Shown: positions 1-8,481, numbered from the stretch's first letter. The stretch is DNA of 36,860 bases from Draconibacterium orientale (GCA_022729995.1 DZBS01000017.1:1-36860); one strand, 5' to 3'. The notes: generated by a model not told the origin, from the sequence alone. A program made the numbers and translations.

Positions 1-70
1 GCTCAGGCTGTCTATTAAATAGAAAACATAAAAATGTTAGGCGGTTTTCAAAAAAATTAATTGAAATAAT

Positions 71-910
71 ATGAAAAACAATTTACAAAGAAACTTTGTT
101 CTGACTGATAATAAAGAGTTAAGAGATAGATTAATTCAAATTATCGGCTACAATAATTATGAAAGAAATTTAGAACTTCGTTTCAATTTTCTTATTGAAA
201 AAGAACTAAATTATGGTAATTATCTTGCAGAAGGACATTATATTAGCGGAGAAAATGTGAATATTAGCATGAATGCACATATCGAATATAATTATTTTCA
301 TAAACTTTCTGTAGAACAAATATTAGATTTACAAACTGCATATTGTGTAAAACTTCTCAAACATTGGAAAAAACATTACGAAACACCTAAAAATCTTCAA
401 ATTGATAATTTGATTGAAGATGTTGAGAATTATGTAAAACAATTGACAAATCTTCCGGAAAACTCGGAAAAAGCATTTATAAAACCCGAAAAATATTTTA
501 AATTTTCTATGGTTACGACTATTTATGAAGGAATGAAATATAAATATAACTGTGATAAAATAAGAAGAATAATTGCAAATAATACAGCTCTTGAAGATTT
601 TGGGGTAAGTATTAATGATATAATGATTTCACATAATATAGTTACAGGAAATTACTATGAAAAAATAAGCGAATACGGAGCAAGAAATAAAAATGCTTTT
701 TTTATTCTTTCATTAGATTATGATACACTTTCGGAATTTGATTTTGAAGGACAAGTAAGATTTTTAGAAAATTCAATACTCGAAAGAACTGATGCTCTGA
801 AACTGAATAAAATGAAACCAAAAGATTTTGATTACGAAAAGTTTAAAATATTAGTAAAAAAATCAATAAATGAATATTTGCTGAATAATGAAGAAGAGGC
901 ACTTGTCTAA
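71..910 (+). CDS. Hypothetical protein, 279 aa
   Basis: I do not recognise this protein. It is a complete reading frame from an ATG to a TAA, rich in Lys, Asn, Glu and Ile like its neighbours. It has no signal peptide and no convincing membrane segment, so it is probably a soluble cytoplasmic protein. The sequence looks mostly helical, with aromatic-rich stretches around residues 70-105 (including HWKKHYE) and a charged C-terminus ending in NNEEEALV. No catalytic motif stands out. Nothing upstream in the 70 bases before it identifies an operon partner, and a hairpin-forming repeat follows at 956-978. It could be an accessory or defence-type gene, but that is only a guess from the repeat-rich surroundings. 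Confidence 0.7.
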   Translation: MKNNLQRNFVLTDNKELRDRLIQIIGYNNYERNLELRFNFLIEKELNYGNYLAEGHYISGENVNISMNAHIEYNYFHKLSVEQILDLQTAYCVKLLKHWKKHYETPKNLQIDNLIEDVENYVKQLTNLPENSEKAFIKPEKYFKFSMVTTIYEGMKYKYNCDKIRRIIANNTALEDFGVSINDIMISHNIVTGNYYEKISEYGARNKNAFFILSLDYDTLSEFDFEGQVRFLENSILERTDALKLNKMKPKDFDYEKFKILVKKSINEYLLNNEEEALV

Positions 911-955
911 GGGAAGTTTGCAAATCGCTTGTTTTTACAGTTAGTTTACCGGTTG

Positions 956-978
956 GGCTAAAGCACCTGCTTTAGTCC
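956..978. repeat. Short palindrome downstream of the 279-aa gene
   Basis: GGCTAAAGCA and TGCTTTAGTCC form a stem of about ten pairs with a two-base centre. There is no T-run after it, so it looks more like a REP-type palindrome than an intrinsic terminator, although it could act as an RNA 3' end. The rest of 911-1124 is AT-rich and contains a tandem TGTTAATTC at about 1041-1058. Confidence 0.5.
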
Positions 979-1066
979 AAATATCCTGCGCAGTGCAAAA
1001 GCAATTAGCAGTTTATGCATTTTTGAGATTCAGTCAATTCTGTTAATTCTGTTAATTCTTTTTTTG

Positions 1067-1074
1067 TATATTTG
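1067..1074 (+). promoter_or_regulatory. Candidate -7 box upstream of the SulP gene
   Basis: TATATTTG matches the Bacteroidota -7 consensus TAnnTTTG and lies 50 bases before the start codon. The expected TTTG at -33 is weak here (only TGTT nearby), so this is a tentative call. Confidence 0.35.
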
Positions 1075-1124
1075 TATATTTACACCATTGTATCATTAAT
1101 TTATTTTTTCTTCCAAAAGACTAT

Positions 1125-3530
1125 ATGAAGATTAAAACCTTTTTCAAAAATAATCTACACAAATATATTCCGGCTTTTAAATGGATTCCGGAATATAAAG
1201 GCAAGTTTTTCACAAGCGATATAATTTCCGGACTCACTCTTGCTGCTTATGCAATTCCTGTTTCACTTGCTTATGCTACACTTGCCGGACTTCCGCCTCA
1301 ATACGGAGTTTACGGTTACCTTATCGGCGGTGTGTTTTATGCAATGTTTGGCACAAGCAAACAACTTGCAATTGGTCCAACATCGGCAATTTCAATGATA
1401 ATTGGAATTGCTCTTGCAACTCTTTCAAAAGGAGATGTTCAAAGGTGGATAGATTTAGCTTCGGCAACTGCACTTCTTGTTTCAATATTAAGTGTCTTGT
1501 CGTATATTCTTCGATTGAGTAGTATTATTAATTTTATCAGCGAAACTGTTTTAGTAGGATTTAAAGCCGGTGCCGCTATTATGATAGGGTTAACTCAATT
1601 ACCGAAAATATTTGGTGTGTCGGGTGGCGGCGACGGTTTTTTTAGCAGGCTCAAATCTCTTATCGAACAATTTCCGGAAATTAATTCTTATGTTTTTGTT
1701 TTCGGAATTGTTGCAATTGTTTTAATGATAACAGGAGAAAAGTTTTTACCCGGCAAACCTGTTGCTATTGTTATTGTTATAATTTCTGTTCTTTTAATAA
1801 CTTTTTCTCCTTTAGGAAATTTAGAATTTAAAACAGTGGGCACAATACCCACAGGATTACCAAAATTACATTTTCCCGATTTTAGTTTTAATGATATACA
1901 AGCAATACTTCCTTTAGCAATAGCATGTTTTCTTTTGGCTTATATCGAAAGCGTTTCTGCAGCAAAAACATTGGCACAAAAGAACGATTATGAAATAGAT
2001 GCAGGTCAAGAACTTCTTGCTTTGGGAATGGCAAATTTTGTAACGTCTTTAGGTCAAGGTTATCCTGTTAGCGGAGGTTTGTCGCAATCTGCCGTTAACG
2101 ATAAAGCAGGAGCAAAGACACCTTTTTCACTTGTTTTTGCTTCAATATTTATTGCTGTTTGTTTATTGTTTCTCACCGGATTATTAAAAAATCTTCCGAT
2201 TGTAATTTTAGCTGCAATAGTTTTGGTTGCAATAAAGGGTCTTATTGATATAAAGGAAATGAAACGAATGTATAAAGTTAATCGTTTCGATTTTATAATT
2301 GCCTTAACGGCTTTAATAAGTGTTATTGTTTTAGGTATTTTAGAAGGAGTGTTAATTGCAGCATTATTTTCGTTGGCACTTATTATAAGAAGTGTTTCGG
2401 CTCCGCACATTGCAATTCTCGGTCGTATTCCGGGTTCAAACCGATATACCGACATTAATCGTCATCCCGATAATTTACTTATTCCGGGTATTCTTATTTT
2501 TAGAGTCGAATCGGAATTGGTTTATTTTAATGTGGCAAACATTTACAAAAATTTGCATACAAAAATTGTTGAGCAAGAATCAGACTTAAAGTTTGTAATT
2601 TTCGATTTAAGTACATCTGCAAAAATAGATTCGAGCGGTGCGCGATTAATAAAGAGACTTTATATATATTTAAAATCTAAAAATATAGAATTTAAAGTTG
2701 CCGAAGCACATTTTGGTGTTAGAGATATTTTGAGAAAAGAAGATATTGAACATTTATTGGGACATGTGAGCCGCAGAGATAATTTACATGATGTTGTTAT
2801 AAATGCAATTGGCGAAACCGAACCCGATATTAAAAAACAATTGGTAAAACCTACCAAGTTGCTAAACTCCGATATCGTTTCTCAAATAATTCTCGGAAAT
2901 AATTATTTTACTCAATCGCATCCTGCCGAATTTTTTGAAACTTTTAAATATGAGCAAAAGCCTTATATTACTCTTGTTACTTGTTCAGATTCCAGAGTTC
3001 CTTTAAATGCTCTTATGCCCGACACTTCTAACAAAATTTTTGTGATTCAAAATATAGGAAATCAAATATTAACAACCGAAGGTTCGGTAGATTACGGAAT
3101 TATTCATCTTAAAACTCCTATACTCTTATTTTTGGGACATTCGGATTGCGGAGCTATTAAAGCATACATAAAAGGTTTCGATAAAGAATCGTCGGAAATA
3201 AAACAAGAATTGGATTATCTTTTGCCCACAATTAAAGAATTTCCGGTTAATAACAATTTTGATAAATTTCATTCGCATGTTATTGAAAAGAATCTGGATT
3301 ATCAGGTAAATATTGCATACAAAAAGTATAGAGAACTAATACAATCCGGTGAGCTTACAGTAATTGCCGCATTCTACGATTTTAAAGGCGAGTTCGACAA
3401 AGGAAAAGGAGATATTGTTATTGTAAATGTTAACAGAGAAAAGAATATTGATAAAATTCGCAATCTCGATATCTTTTCAAATCTTTCGGAGAAACAAAAA
3501 GAATTGCATGTGGGAAGATTGGAACAATAG
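1125..3530 (+). CDS. SulP anion/bicarbonate permease fused to STAS and beta-carbonic anhydrase
   Basis: This is an 801-aa three-part fusion. Residues 1-430 are a SulP (SLC26-type) inner-membrane transporter, with the family start region (SDIISGLTLAAYAIP, AGLPPQYGVYG) and many hydrophobic helices. Residues about 450-565 are a cytoplasmic STAS domain with the conserved DSSG loop at 502-505. Residues about 583-795 are a beta-carbonic anhydrase with all four expected zinc/active-site positions: C620 and D622 in CSDSR, then H672 and C675 in HSDC. SulP-carbonic anhydrase fusions are known and are predicted to move bicarbonate (or a related anion) while interconverting CO2 and HCO3- at the inner face. 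Substrate is inferred, not shown; sulfate remains possible. The gene appears monocistronic and is followed by a strong hairpin terminator. Confidence 0.93.
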   Translation: MKIKTFFKNNLHKYIPAFKWIPEYKGKFFTSDIISGLTLAAYAIPVSLAYATLAGLPPQYGVYGYLIGGVFYAMFGTSKQLAIGPTSAISMIIGIALATLSKGDVQRWIDLASATALLVSILSVLSYILRLSSIINFISETVLVGFKAGAAIMIGLTQLPKIFGVSGGGDGFFSRLKSLIEQFPEINSYVFVFGIVAIVLMITGEKFLPGKPVAIVIVIISVLLITFSPLGNLEFKTVGTIPTGLPKLHFPDFSFNDIQAILPLAIACFLLAYIESVSAAKTLAQKNDYEIDAGQELLALGMANFVTSLGQGYPVSGGLSQSAVNDKAGAKTPFSLVFASIFIAVCLLFLTGLLKNLPIVILAAIVLVAIKGLIDIKEMKRMYKVNRFDFIIALTALISVIVLGILEGVLIAALFSLALIIRSVSAPHIAILGRIPGSNRYTDINRHPDNLLIPGILIFRVESELVYFNVANIYKNLHTKIVEQESDLKFVIFDLSTSAKIDSSGARLIKRLYIYLKSKNIEFKVAEAHFGVRDILRKEDIEHLLGHVSRRDNLHDVVINAIGETEPDIKKQLVKPTKLLNSDIVSQIILGNNYFTQSHPAEFFETFKYEQKPYITLVTCSDSRVPLNALMPDTSNKIFVIQNIGNQILTTEGSVDYGIIHLKTPILLFLGHSDCGAIKAYIKGFDKESSEIKQELDYLLPTIKEFPVNNNFDKFHSHVIEKNLDYQVNIAYKKYRELIQSGELTVIAAFYDFKGEFDKGKGDIVIVNVNREKNIDKIRNLDIFSNLSEKQKELHVGRLEQ

Positions 3531-3571
3531 AAATTAGTAAAAAGACAAAAGATATTAGTATAAAGACAAAG

Positions 3572-3606
3572 AAAACGAGACATGTTATTTACTTGTCTCG
3601 TTTTTT
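3572..3606 (+). terminator. Intrinsic terminator after the SulP-carbonic anhydrase gene
   Basis: AAAACGAGACA pairs with TGTCTCGTTTT (11 bp, 11-base loop), followed by more T residues. Related hairpins with the same GAGAC/GTCTC stem occur at 8307-8341 and 9315-9348, so it belongs to a small dispersed family. Confidence 0.75.
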
Positions 3607-3610
3607 GTTT

Positions 3611-3682
3611 GCCGGCCAACCCGGGTGATAAATGGTGAGAGTCGCACCGGCAGTCAAATGACTGTTAGCCGTCTACTCGATT
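3611..3682 (+). mobile_element. Possible group II intron 3' remnant (domain V/VI-like)
   Basis: GGTGAGAGTCGCACC at 3634-3648 resembles the tip of group II intron domain V (GNRA loop followed by the conserved GTCGCAC). About 25 bases later comes a domain VI-like hairpin (CAGTC/GACTG) and then CTACTCGAT at 3673-3681, which resembles the 3' end of many bacterial group II introns. There is no reverse transcriptase gene and the 5' half of domain V does not pair well, so at most this is a decayed tail. The stretch is also clearly more GC-rich than its surroundings. The match is from memory of the motif. Confidence 0.4.
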
Positions 3683-4166
3683 ATGCGTATATTAATTCTT
3701 TATCGTGTAGATTTTCAAACTTAAATAAATTTTCTTTTATTGTAAAAAGTTTGTCGATAAATTTTTCCATTTTCTGTTTTGGGAATTTATTAACAATCCA
3801 AGCATTTATAAGTTCAATTGACATTAATGCTGTTTCATTAGATAATTCAATTGATATGACTAATTCATCAATTTTTGAATTATCAGATAATTCTGTAGAA
3901 TTTATCCATGCTGAAAATTCAACATCATTGCATTGTGGTGTCTCTTGTATAATTCTGACGGCTCGATTTGAATTTTCGATTTTAAAATTATATATCGGAT
4001 TTCCATCCATATACAAAGAACCATCCGGTTTAGTTGTTGTTAAATATTCTTTGAAATTTAATTTCTCAACCGATAATAAAGTATATATAAGTGATTTCCA
4101 AAATTCAATATTTTGAATATATACTTTTTCGTTTGTTATGAAATTTTTATATAAATGAGTTACCAT
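3681..4166 (-). CDS. Hypothetical protein, 161 aa, second gene of a two-gene unit
   Basis: I do not recognise this protein. It has no signal peptide or membrane helix and is acidic to neutral, with a mixed alpha/beta look (YTLLSVEKLNFKEYL, PDGSLYMDGNPIYN). The minus-strand frame was preferred over the overlapping plus-strand frame because its codon use and residue mix match real genes here, while the plus frame is Ser/Phe/Asn-rich like an antisense shadow. It begins 11 bases after the end of the frameshifted gene at 4178-4481 on the same strand, so the two were probably co-transcribed. Its 3' end touches the possible group II intron remnant. The small paired arrangement suggests a toxin-antitoxin or immunity-type unit, but nothing in the sequence proves that. 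Confidence 0.6.
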   Translation of the reverse strand: MVTHLYKNFITNEKVYIQNIEFWKSLIYTLLSVEKLNFKEYLTTTKPDGSLYMDGNPIYNFKIENSNRAVRIIQETPQCNDVEFSAWINSTELSDNSKIDELVISIELSNETALMSIELINAWIVNKFPKQKMEKFIDKLFTIKENLFKFENLHDKELIYA

Positions 4167-4177
4167 AATCGTTTTTA

Positions 4178-4481
4178 TTAAGAATTTATAAATGCTATTC
4201 CTGATTGTATTTCTATATCAACTCTTTCATGTTTTGTTCCATAAACTTTATATGAACGAAAAATGGAACCAATTATCACTTCATGAGGTCCTTGTTGAAT
4301 AAACTCATTTGCTTTATTAAAAGCAATTTCTCTTAATTCTGATTCTTTTTTTGGAATTTTGCTTTTTAGGTTTTTCAAGCAATTTTAAACCTGCATTTTT
4401 TGTTAAAGGTTCATTTTGAGCCCATGATTCGGAAGCTTCTAGATTTTCTCCTTGTGCTTGTATCCTTCCACGATGTTTCAT
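4178..4481 (-). pseudogene. Frameshifted small gene (about 100 aa if restored)
   Basis: Two frames join into one sensible protein. From an ATG at 4481 the frame reads MKHRGRIQAQGENLE, then ASESWAQNEPLTKNAG and LKLLEKPKK. The reading then continues convincingly only in another frame (ESELREIAFNKANEFIQQG, then the C-terminus IQSGIAFINS, stop at 4178). The switch falls at a run of seven A on the minus strand (about 4346-4353), and removing one A would join the halves. The downstream frame alone has only a TTG start with a stop just before it, which supports a broken gene rather than a short intact one. It is either a true pseudogene or a homopolymer sequencing error. The function is not recognised. 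Confidence 0.65.
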
Positions 4482-5189
4482 CTAAATATTTTTTAACAAA
4501 CATAATCATTTATTTTAATTTATCCAATTTTGTATTTCATCATGTTGATTTACATATAACCATCCCTATATACCCCAATTTACAATTTATCAGTTTTGTA
4601 ATGGTTATTAACGCTTGTGTAATAAATATCAAATATATATTTAATAAAAACCCGAAAACCGATGATAATTATGCAGGGTTTGTATGTAAAGACGTGGGCA
4701 TAGCCGCTGCTTAACCGGAATAATAGAAATTTGTATAAAGACAAAAGATATTAGATTGTCTATTTTGTTTAATATCAAAAAAAAATAAATCCCACTAAGC
4801 ACCTTTAAAGAGCATAGCCTTCAGGTTAAGGAAAATATTTTATAATAATGAGGTGATTAAATATGAATAGCCGTGGGTGAAACCCACGGAAAATAGTAAG
4901 AGTAATCAACAACCGTTAAGCGGTTGAACAATACCGGCCAATTTATATTCAAACACTTCGCTGTTGGTTTCTATTCTGCTTATCTTACCCCGTGTTTCAC
5001 TCGGGGCTATTAACATTTAAGTCCTTCGGACTTACTCATAACAAATTTATTTACAACAAAATAAATATTATTTAATTATATTCAATTATCTTAGCCTGAT
5101 GACTATGACTTCAAAAGTAGGAATTGTGACAATACATTTAAAAATATATTATTTTTATTGTGTAATTATAAGGATAATCATTATTCCCT
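4482..5189. other. Long gene-free region with REP-like repeats
   Basis: I see no credible coding sequence in these 700 bases; the open frame at 4400-4714 on the plus strand has the composition of chance translation. The left part is AT-rich and featureless, except for a segment at about 4720-4756 that resembles the sequence just after the SulP stop codon (both contain AAAGACAAAAGATATTAG). The right part is a repeat cluster described separately. Confidence 0.6.
4795..5080. repeat. REP-like palindrome cluster, complete unit
   Basis: Several small palindromes follow one another: CCGTGGG-TGAAA-CCCACGG (4871-4889), AACCG-TTAAG-CGGTT (4911-4925), CCCCG...CGGGG (4988-5006) and AAGTCC-TTC-GGACTT (5019-5033). 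The unit opens with GCATAGCC (4812-4819) and GGTTAAGGAAA (4824-4834) and ends in an AT-rich tail (5025-5074) that recurs almost unchanged at 7295-7344. Such non-coding palindrome clusters are common between genes in Bacteroidota; some REP elements are moved by IS200-like REP-associated transposases, but none is present here. Confidence 0.65.
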
Positions 5190-7010
5190 TTAAGATATTT
5201 TGAAAAAAGCAATTTCTTCTTTCAACTCAAATGCTTGTGCCGACAATTCCTCCGAACCCGATGCAATATCTTCGCTTGCCGAAACATTATCCTGAGTAAG
5301 ATTATTGAGTTGAATAATAGCCGAATTAATTTGTTCTATTCCTTTTTGTTGTTCTGCGCTTGCAACGGCAATTTCTTCAAGCAGTGAAGATGTTCGTCGA
5401 ATATCGGGCATTACCGATTTCAATAAATCTCCGGATTTAACACTCCATTCATAGCTTTGAAATGCAACGTTCACAATTTCGTTTGCTGCTTTTCTGCTGT
5501 TTAGAGCCAATCTTTTAATCTCGGCTGCAACAACAGCAAATCCTTTACCTTTATCGCCGGCTTTTGCTGCTTCTATTGCCGCATTTAATGATAGTATATT
5601 CGTCTGAAATGCTATATCGTTAATTATTTCTATTTTCTTTGAAATTATCTTATTCGATTCTTCTGCACGACTTGAATATTCTATAATTTCTTCCATCAAA
5701 TGTTTCGATTTTGTTGAAATTATTTCTGTTTGTTTTGCATTGTAAGCATTCTGAGAAACTGTTGTTTTAATTTCTTCAACTGTTCCGGTCATTTGCTCAA
5801 CAGACGAAGCCTGCTCGTTAGCTCCTATTGCTAACTTTTGAGAAGAATCGCTGAATTTATTGCTCGCAGTTGCCAAACTTATTGCTCCCGCCGATATATT
5901 GCCCACTATATTATTCAATTTTTCGCGCATAATATTCAACTCTTTTGCTAAGTTGCCTATCTCGTCGTTTGTGTTAATTTTAATTTCATCGCTCAAATTA
6001 CCTTTGCTAAATTCTATAAGTGCTTTGGAGATTGTATTAAAGGGTTTAATGATAAATTTTCCTATTAAATTAATAATTACCGAAATGATTAATATTGTTA
6101 TTAAAATCATTACAGACAAGTTTAAGTAAAGCATTTTGCTTACAGAACCTATAAGTTCTTTTTCCGAAACATCAATGAGTAAATGCCAACCGATATTAGG
6201 AATTTGCCTGCTTATTGCATATCTTCTTTTGCCTGTAGAATTGTTATATTGAAAGGCTTTATTTTGAATTTTAATAAGATTTTCACTAATTCCGTCAAGT
6301 CCTTTAACGGCTTTTATGTTTTTCTTCGGGTCTTTGTCGCCAAATAAACTTATCATATCAGGATTTTCATGAATCTTAATATATCCGTCGCTGTTAAACA
6401 TCATTACCGAACCGTCTTTTCCAATTTTATTATCTAAAATAAAACTTTTTGCATTAGATATATCAAAACTTACAAATACAACTCCCAAAAATGTTCCGTC
6501 GTTATCTAATAATTTCCTGTTCACAAACAAAGTCATCTTATGCGAAGTTGTGCTTATATCTACATTAAAATTTTGAATTTCATTATTCTTTTTGAAATTA
6601 AAATACCACTCATCGGCTTCTGTTAATGTAAGTTTATAACCTTCTTGGGTATAATATCCCAAAGTTTTATCAATAACAACTCCGACGTTTAAATTATATG
6701 CGGTGCTAATTTGCTTAAATAATTGTATCATCGGCTCAATATTCTTCGAATCATTTTTTGCCAAATCTATCAACATTGTGTTATTTGCCAACACATCGGC
6801 AATCATGGCATCTTTTAAAAACTTACTTTGAATTGCATTATCAATATTTTCGGCATTTACAGGAAGTTCGTTTTTCAAAACACGCGATATAATTTGATTT
6901 TTGGCATAGTTATAATTAAATAAGCTTAAACCTAAAAATGCCAATACAACAACTATTGTTATAATTGGCAGAATTTTTTTCCGAATGCTAATAAATTTAG
7001 AATTGCTCAT
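5190..7010 (-). CDS. Methyl-accepting chemotaxis protein with Cache sensor
   Basis: A 606-aa transmembrane chemoreceptor. It has a first membrane helix at about 13-32, a large periplasmic double-Cache-type sensor at about 40-290 and a second helix at about 295-317. A HAMP linker follows to about 368, then a cytoplasmic coiled-coil signalling domain. The signalling tip is well conserved ([20 protein letters not shown] at about 463-482, then [11 protein letters not shown]). It would bind a small molecule outside and control a CheA-CheW complex inside. No che genes lie nearby, so it is an orphan receptor. There is no C-terminal CheR-binding pentapeptide; the protein ends in EIAFFKIS. It stands alone in a repeat-rich stretch with more than 500 bases free of genes on its 5' side. 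Confidence 0.93.
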   Translation of the reverse strand: MSNSKFISIRKKILPIITIVVVLAFLGLSLFNYNYAKNQIISRVLKNELPVNAENIDNAIQSKFLKDAMIADVLANNTMLIDLAKNDSKNIEPMIQLFKQISTAYNLNVGVVIDKTLGYYTQEGYKLTLTEADEWYFNFKKNNEIQNFNVDISTTSHKMTLFVNRKLLDNDGTFLGVVFVSFDISNAKSFILDNKIGKDGSVMMFNSDGYIKIHENPDMISLFGDKDPKKNIKAVKGLDGISENLIKIQNKAFQYNNSTGKRRYAISRQIPNIGWHLLIDVSEKELIGSVSKMLYLNLSVMILITILIISVIINLIGKFIIKPFNTISKALIEFSKGNLSDEIKINTNDEIGNLAKELNIMREKLNNIVGNISAGAISLATASNKFSDSSQKLAIGANEQASSVEQMTGTVEEIKTTVSQNAYNAKQTEIISTKSKHLMEEIIEYSSRAEESNKIISKKIEIINDIAFQTNILSLNAAIEAAKAGDKGKGFAVVAAEIKRLALNSRKAANEIVNVAFQSYEWSVKSGDLLKSVMPDIRRTSSLLEEIAVASAEQQKGIEQINSAIIQLNNLTQDNVSASEDIASGSEELSAQAFELKEEIAFFKIS

Positions 7011-7294
7011 AAAAATAAATTTGTATAGACCTGTTTTGTCGTGAATATGTTTGTTGCAATAATTATTCCTATCATTATTCCAATATTTGTAAAATTAAAA
7101 ATATATACGATTATAAAACATTATTGTTGCAATTAATTCTTAATATAATATTTTATTTGATTATCCGTGTAATTACCTATTTTTTTTTCACTGAAAAATG
7201 TTTTTAATTAGAATTAATATATAGATTAAATGTATAATACAAACTCTCACTTATAAAGCACAACCGTCTGTTTAAGGATTATTTTTTATAATCA

Positions 7295-7370
7295 CTTCGG
7301 ACTTATTCATAACATGTTTGGTTACAACAAAATAAATATTATTTATTTCCTTAACCATACGGCTATGCCC
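7295..7370. repeat. Collapsed copy of the REP-like unit
   Basis: The first 50 bases (7295-7344, from CTTCGGACTTATTCATAAC to AATATTATTTA) repeat 5025-5074 in the same orientation with only a few differences. They are joined directly to TTTCCTTAACC (7346-7356) and GGCTATGC (7361-7368), the reverse complement of the head of the unit at 4812-4834. The palindromes that separate head and tail in the full copy are missing here. Confidence 0.6.
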
Positions 7371-7439
7371 AAAGAGGGAGAACTTTTTTTGTGACGCTTA
7401 ATGATTAAGTGCTTTTTATTTTCAAATTAGGTCATTAGG

Positions 7440-7494
7440 CTTCGGCTACGCTCAGCCACCGAAGAAACCGGTCGTTGAGCGAAGTCGAAACGAC
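7440..7494. repeat. REP-like hairpin repeat (GTCGTT...AACGAC)
   Basis: The segment contains CTTCGGCTACGCTCAGCCACC followed by GTCGTTGAGCGAAGTCGAAA and CGAC. The outer arms GTCGTT and AACGAC pair. It is distinctly GC-richer than its surroundings. From memory, this type of sequence recurs between genes in many Bacteroidota genomes. Confidence 0.5.
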
Positions 7495-7517
7495 ATCATC
7501 TCATCAGCTATTATAAA

Positions 7518-7547
7518 ATAAAAAAGGCGAATTTATTCGCCCTTTTC
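7518..7547 (-). terminator. Intrinsic terminator for the DUF4160-DUF2442 pair
   Basis: Read on the minus strand, GGCGAA-TAAA-TTCGCC is followed by a T-run of about six. It lies about 40 bases past the stop codon at 7587, the expected place for the end of this two-gene transcript. Confidence 0.7.
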
Positions 7548-7586
7548 ATTAACAACCTTGTGAAACTTAACAATTAACAATTATTT

Positions 7587-7829
7587 TTATATTTTTCCTT
7601 CATGCAAATCCCAAATAGGAAAACACATTTCATAATCATTCCAAACAATATCGCCATATTCAATTGAGAATTTTTTAAACAATTGCTTATCAAGATATTT
7701 TTTGGTCATAGGATTTTTGGCGCCGGTCAAGTAACTTGAGAAATCAATCAATCTCTCAACACCGTCGGAGAATATAAATTTAATTTGATACTCACTTACA
7801 TAAACAGCATTATCTATTGAAATAACCAT
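7587..7829 (-). CDS. DUF2442 domain-containing protein
   Basis: An 80-aa protein with the DUF2442 pattern: an N-terminal strand pair (YVSEYQIKFIFSDGVERLIDF), a central segment with KKYLDKQLFKKFSIEYGDIVWN, and the terminal aromatic block YEMCFPIWDLHEGKI. The family is small, cytoplasmic and of unsettled biochemical role. It often lies beside DUF4160 proteins, as here, where its start is two bases after the upstream stop. The pairing suggests a toxin-antitoxin-like module, which is an inference from gene layout only. The two genes share the terminator at 7518-7547. Confidence 0.8.
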   Translation of the reverse strand: MVISIDNAVYVSEYQIKFIFSDGVERLIDFSSYLTGAKNPMTKKYLDKQLFKKFSIEYGDIVWNDYEMCFPIWDLHEGKI

Positions 7830-7831
7830 AT

Positions 7832-8134
7832 CTATATTTTTTTAGTTATTTTTTCGGATGGGAATTCAATGTTATAAACAAAAAAATCAATCCACTTTCT
7901 AATAATATCATCACGATACAACTCAACCACCTTTTTGAACTTCTTTAAGTTTTGAGTATCTAAAGGAGCTTTACCCGTCACATCTTTTATTACAATCTCT
8001 TTAAATTTTCCGTTCTCAAAAACAATCTCGGCCTTACTTTCTTTATCTTGATATTTACCGTGAACATGAATAGGGTCATGCTCCTGTGAATAAAATAAAA
8101 AAATTAGTCCGAAGTATTCATATAATTTAGGCAT
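7832..8134 (-). CDS. DUF4160 domain-containing protein
   Basis: A 100-aa protein with the DUF4160 hallmark at its N-terminus: MPKLYEYFGLIFLFYSQEHD followed by PIHVHGKYQ, including the conserved H-D/E-P-I-H-V-H core (about residues 19-25). The C-terminal half is helical (LKKFKKVVELYRDDIIRKWIDFF). The histidine-rich core suggests metal or nucleic-acid contact, but the function is not established. It is the first gene of a two-gene unit with the DUF2442 gene, and a TATCTTTG box sits 13 bases upstream of the start codon. Length and start match the family well. Confidence 0.82.
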   Translation of the reverse strand: MPKLYEYFGLIFLFYSQEHDPIHVHGKYQDKESKAEIVFENGKFKEIVIKDVTGKAPLDTQNLKKFKKVVELYRDDIIRKWIDFFVYNIEFPSEKITKKI

Positions 8135-8146
8135 AATCTTTTTTTA

Positions 8147-8154
8147 CAAAGATA
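8147..8154 (-). promoter_or_regulatory. Candidate -7 box for the DUF4160-DUF2442 unit
   Basis: On the minus strand TATCTTTG matches TAnnTTTG exactly and lies 13 bases before the start codon, giving a very short leader. No well-spaced -33 TTTG was found. Confidence 0.4.
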
Positions 8155-8230
8155 AAAAAAATATAATGTTTTTTTATTCAAGTTCAATAATTATATGTAA
8201 CACTCATTCAGTTTAGAACTCCAAGTTAGG

Positions 8231-8248
8231 CTGAGTTTCCAAACTCAG
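8231..8248. repeat. Perfect short palindrome
   Basis: CTGAGTTT and AAACTCAG are separated by two C residues. It lies between two divergently transcribed gene pairs and has no T-run, so a REP-like repeat is more likely than a terminator. Confidence 0.45.
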
Positions 8249-8306
8249 TCGTTCTATGTTTTCAGGCTTAGCCTTTATATTATGTAAATAAATATCCGGC
8301 AAAATA

Positions 8307-8341
8307 AAAACGAGACCGGTTGCTATAAGTCGTCTCGTTTT
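8307..8341. repeat. Dispersed GAGAC hairpin, copy 2
   Basis: AAAACGAGAC pairs with GTCTCGTTTT around a loop containing CGGTTGCTATAA. It is nearly identical to 9315-9348, and its stem matches the terminator at 3572-3606. It can act as a terminator in either direction, yet it sits between divergent genes where no terminator is needed. Confidence 0.65.
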
Positions 8342-8481
8342 CTTTTATCTTTAGTCTAATGTCTAAATACTTAATACTAAATACCAAGTTCTGCTTAGTT
8401 TCCAAACTTATGCTTGACGGGGTTTCACATATTATAACCCTTCTTTTTTATACTCATATATTTAAAATGATTTTTTATTAT

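Larger units (their letters stand above)
7011..7586. other. Gene-free region between chemoreceptor and DUF2442 gene
   Basis: No coding sequence is supportable here. The first 250 bases are AT-rich and presumably hold the chemoreceptor promoter, although I could not find a good -7 box. The rest holds repeats at 7295-7370 and 7440-7494 and a terminator at 7518-7547, annotated separately. Confidence 0.6.

Noticed and set aside
3625-4116. A 163-codon plus-strand open frame
   Set aside because: It is antisense to the better minus-strand gene at 3681-4166, has an antisense-like Ser/Phe/Asn bias, and begins inside the possible intron remnant.
4400-4714. A 104-codon plus-strand open frame upstream of the REP cluster
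   Set aside because: Its residue mix is that of chance translation, it covers the true minus-strand start of the frameshifted gene, and it runs into repeat sequence.
4795-5080. The repeated palindromes as a CRISPR array
   Set aside because: The palindromes differ from each other in sequence and spacing, there are no repeated units with unique spacers, and no cas genes are present.
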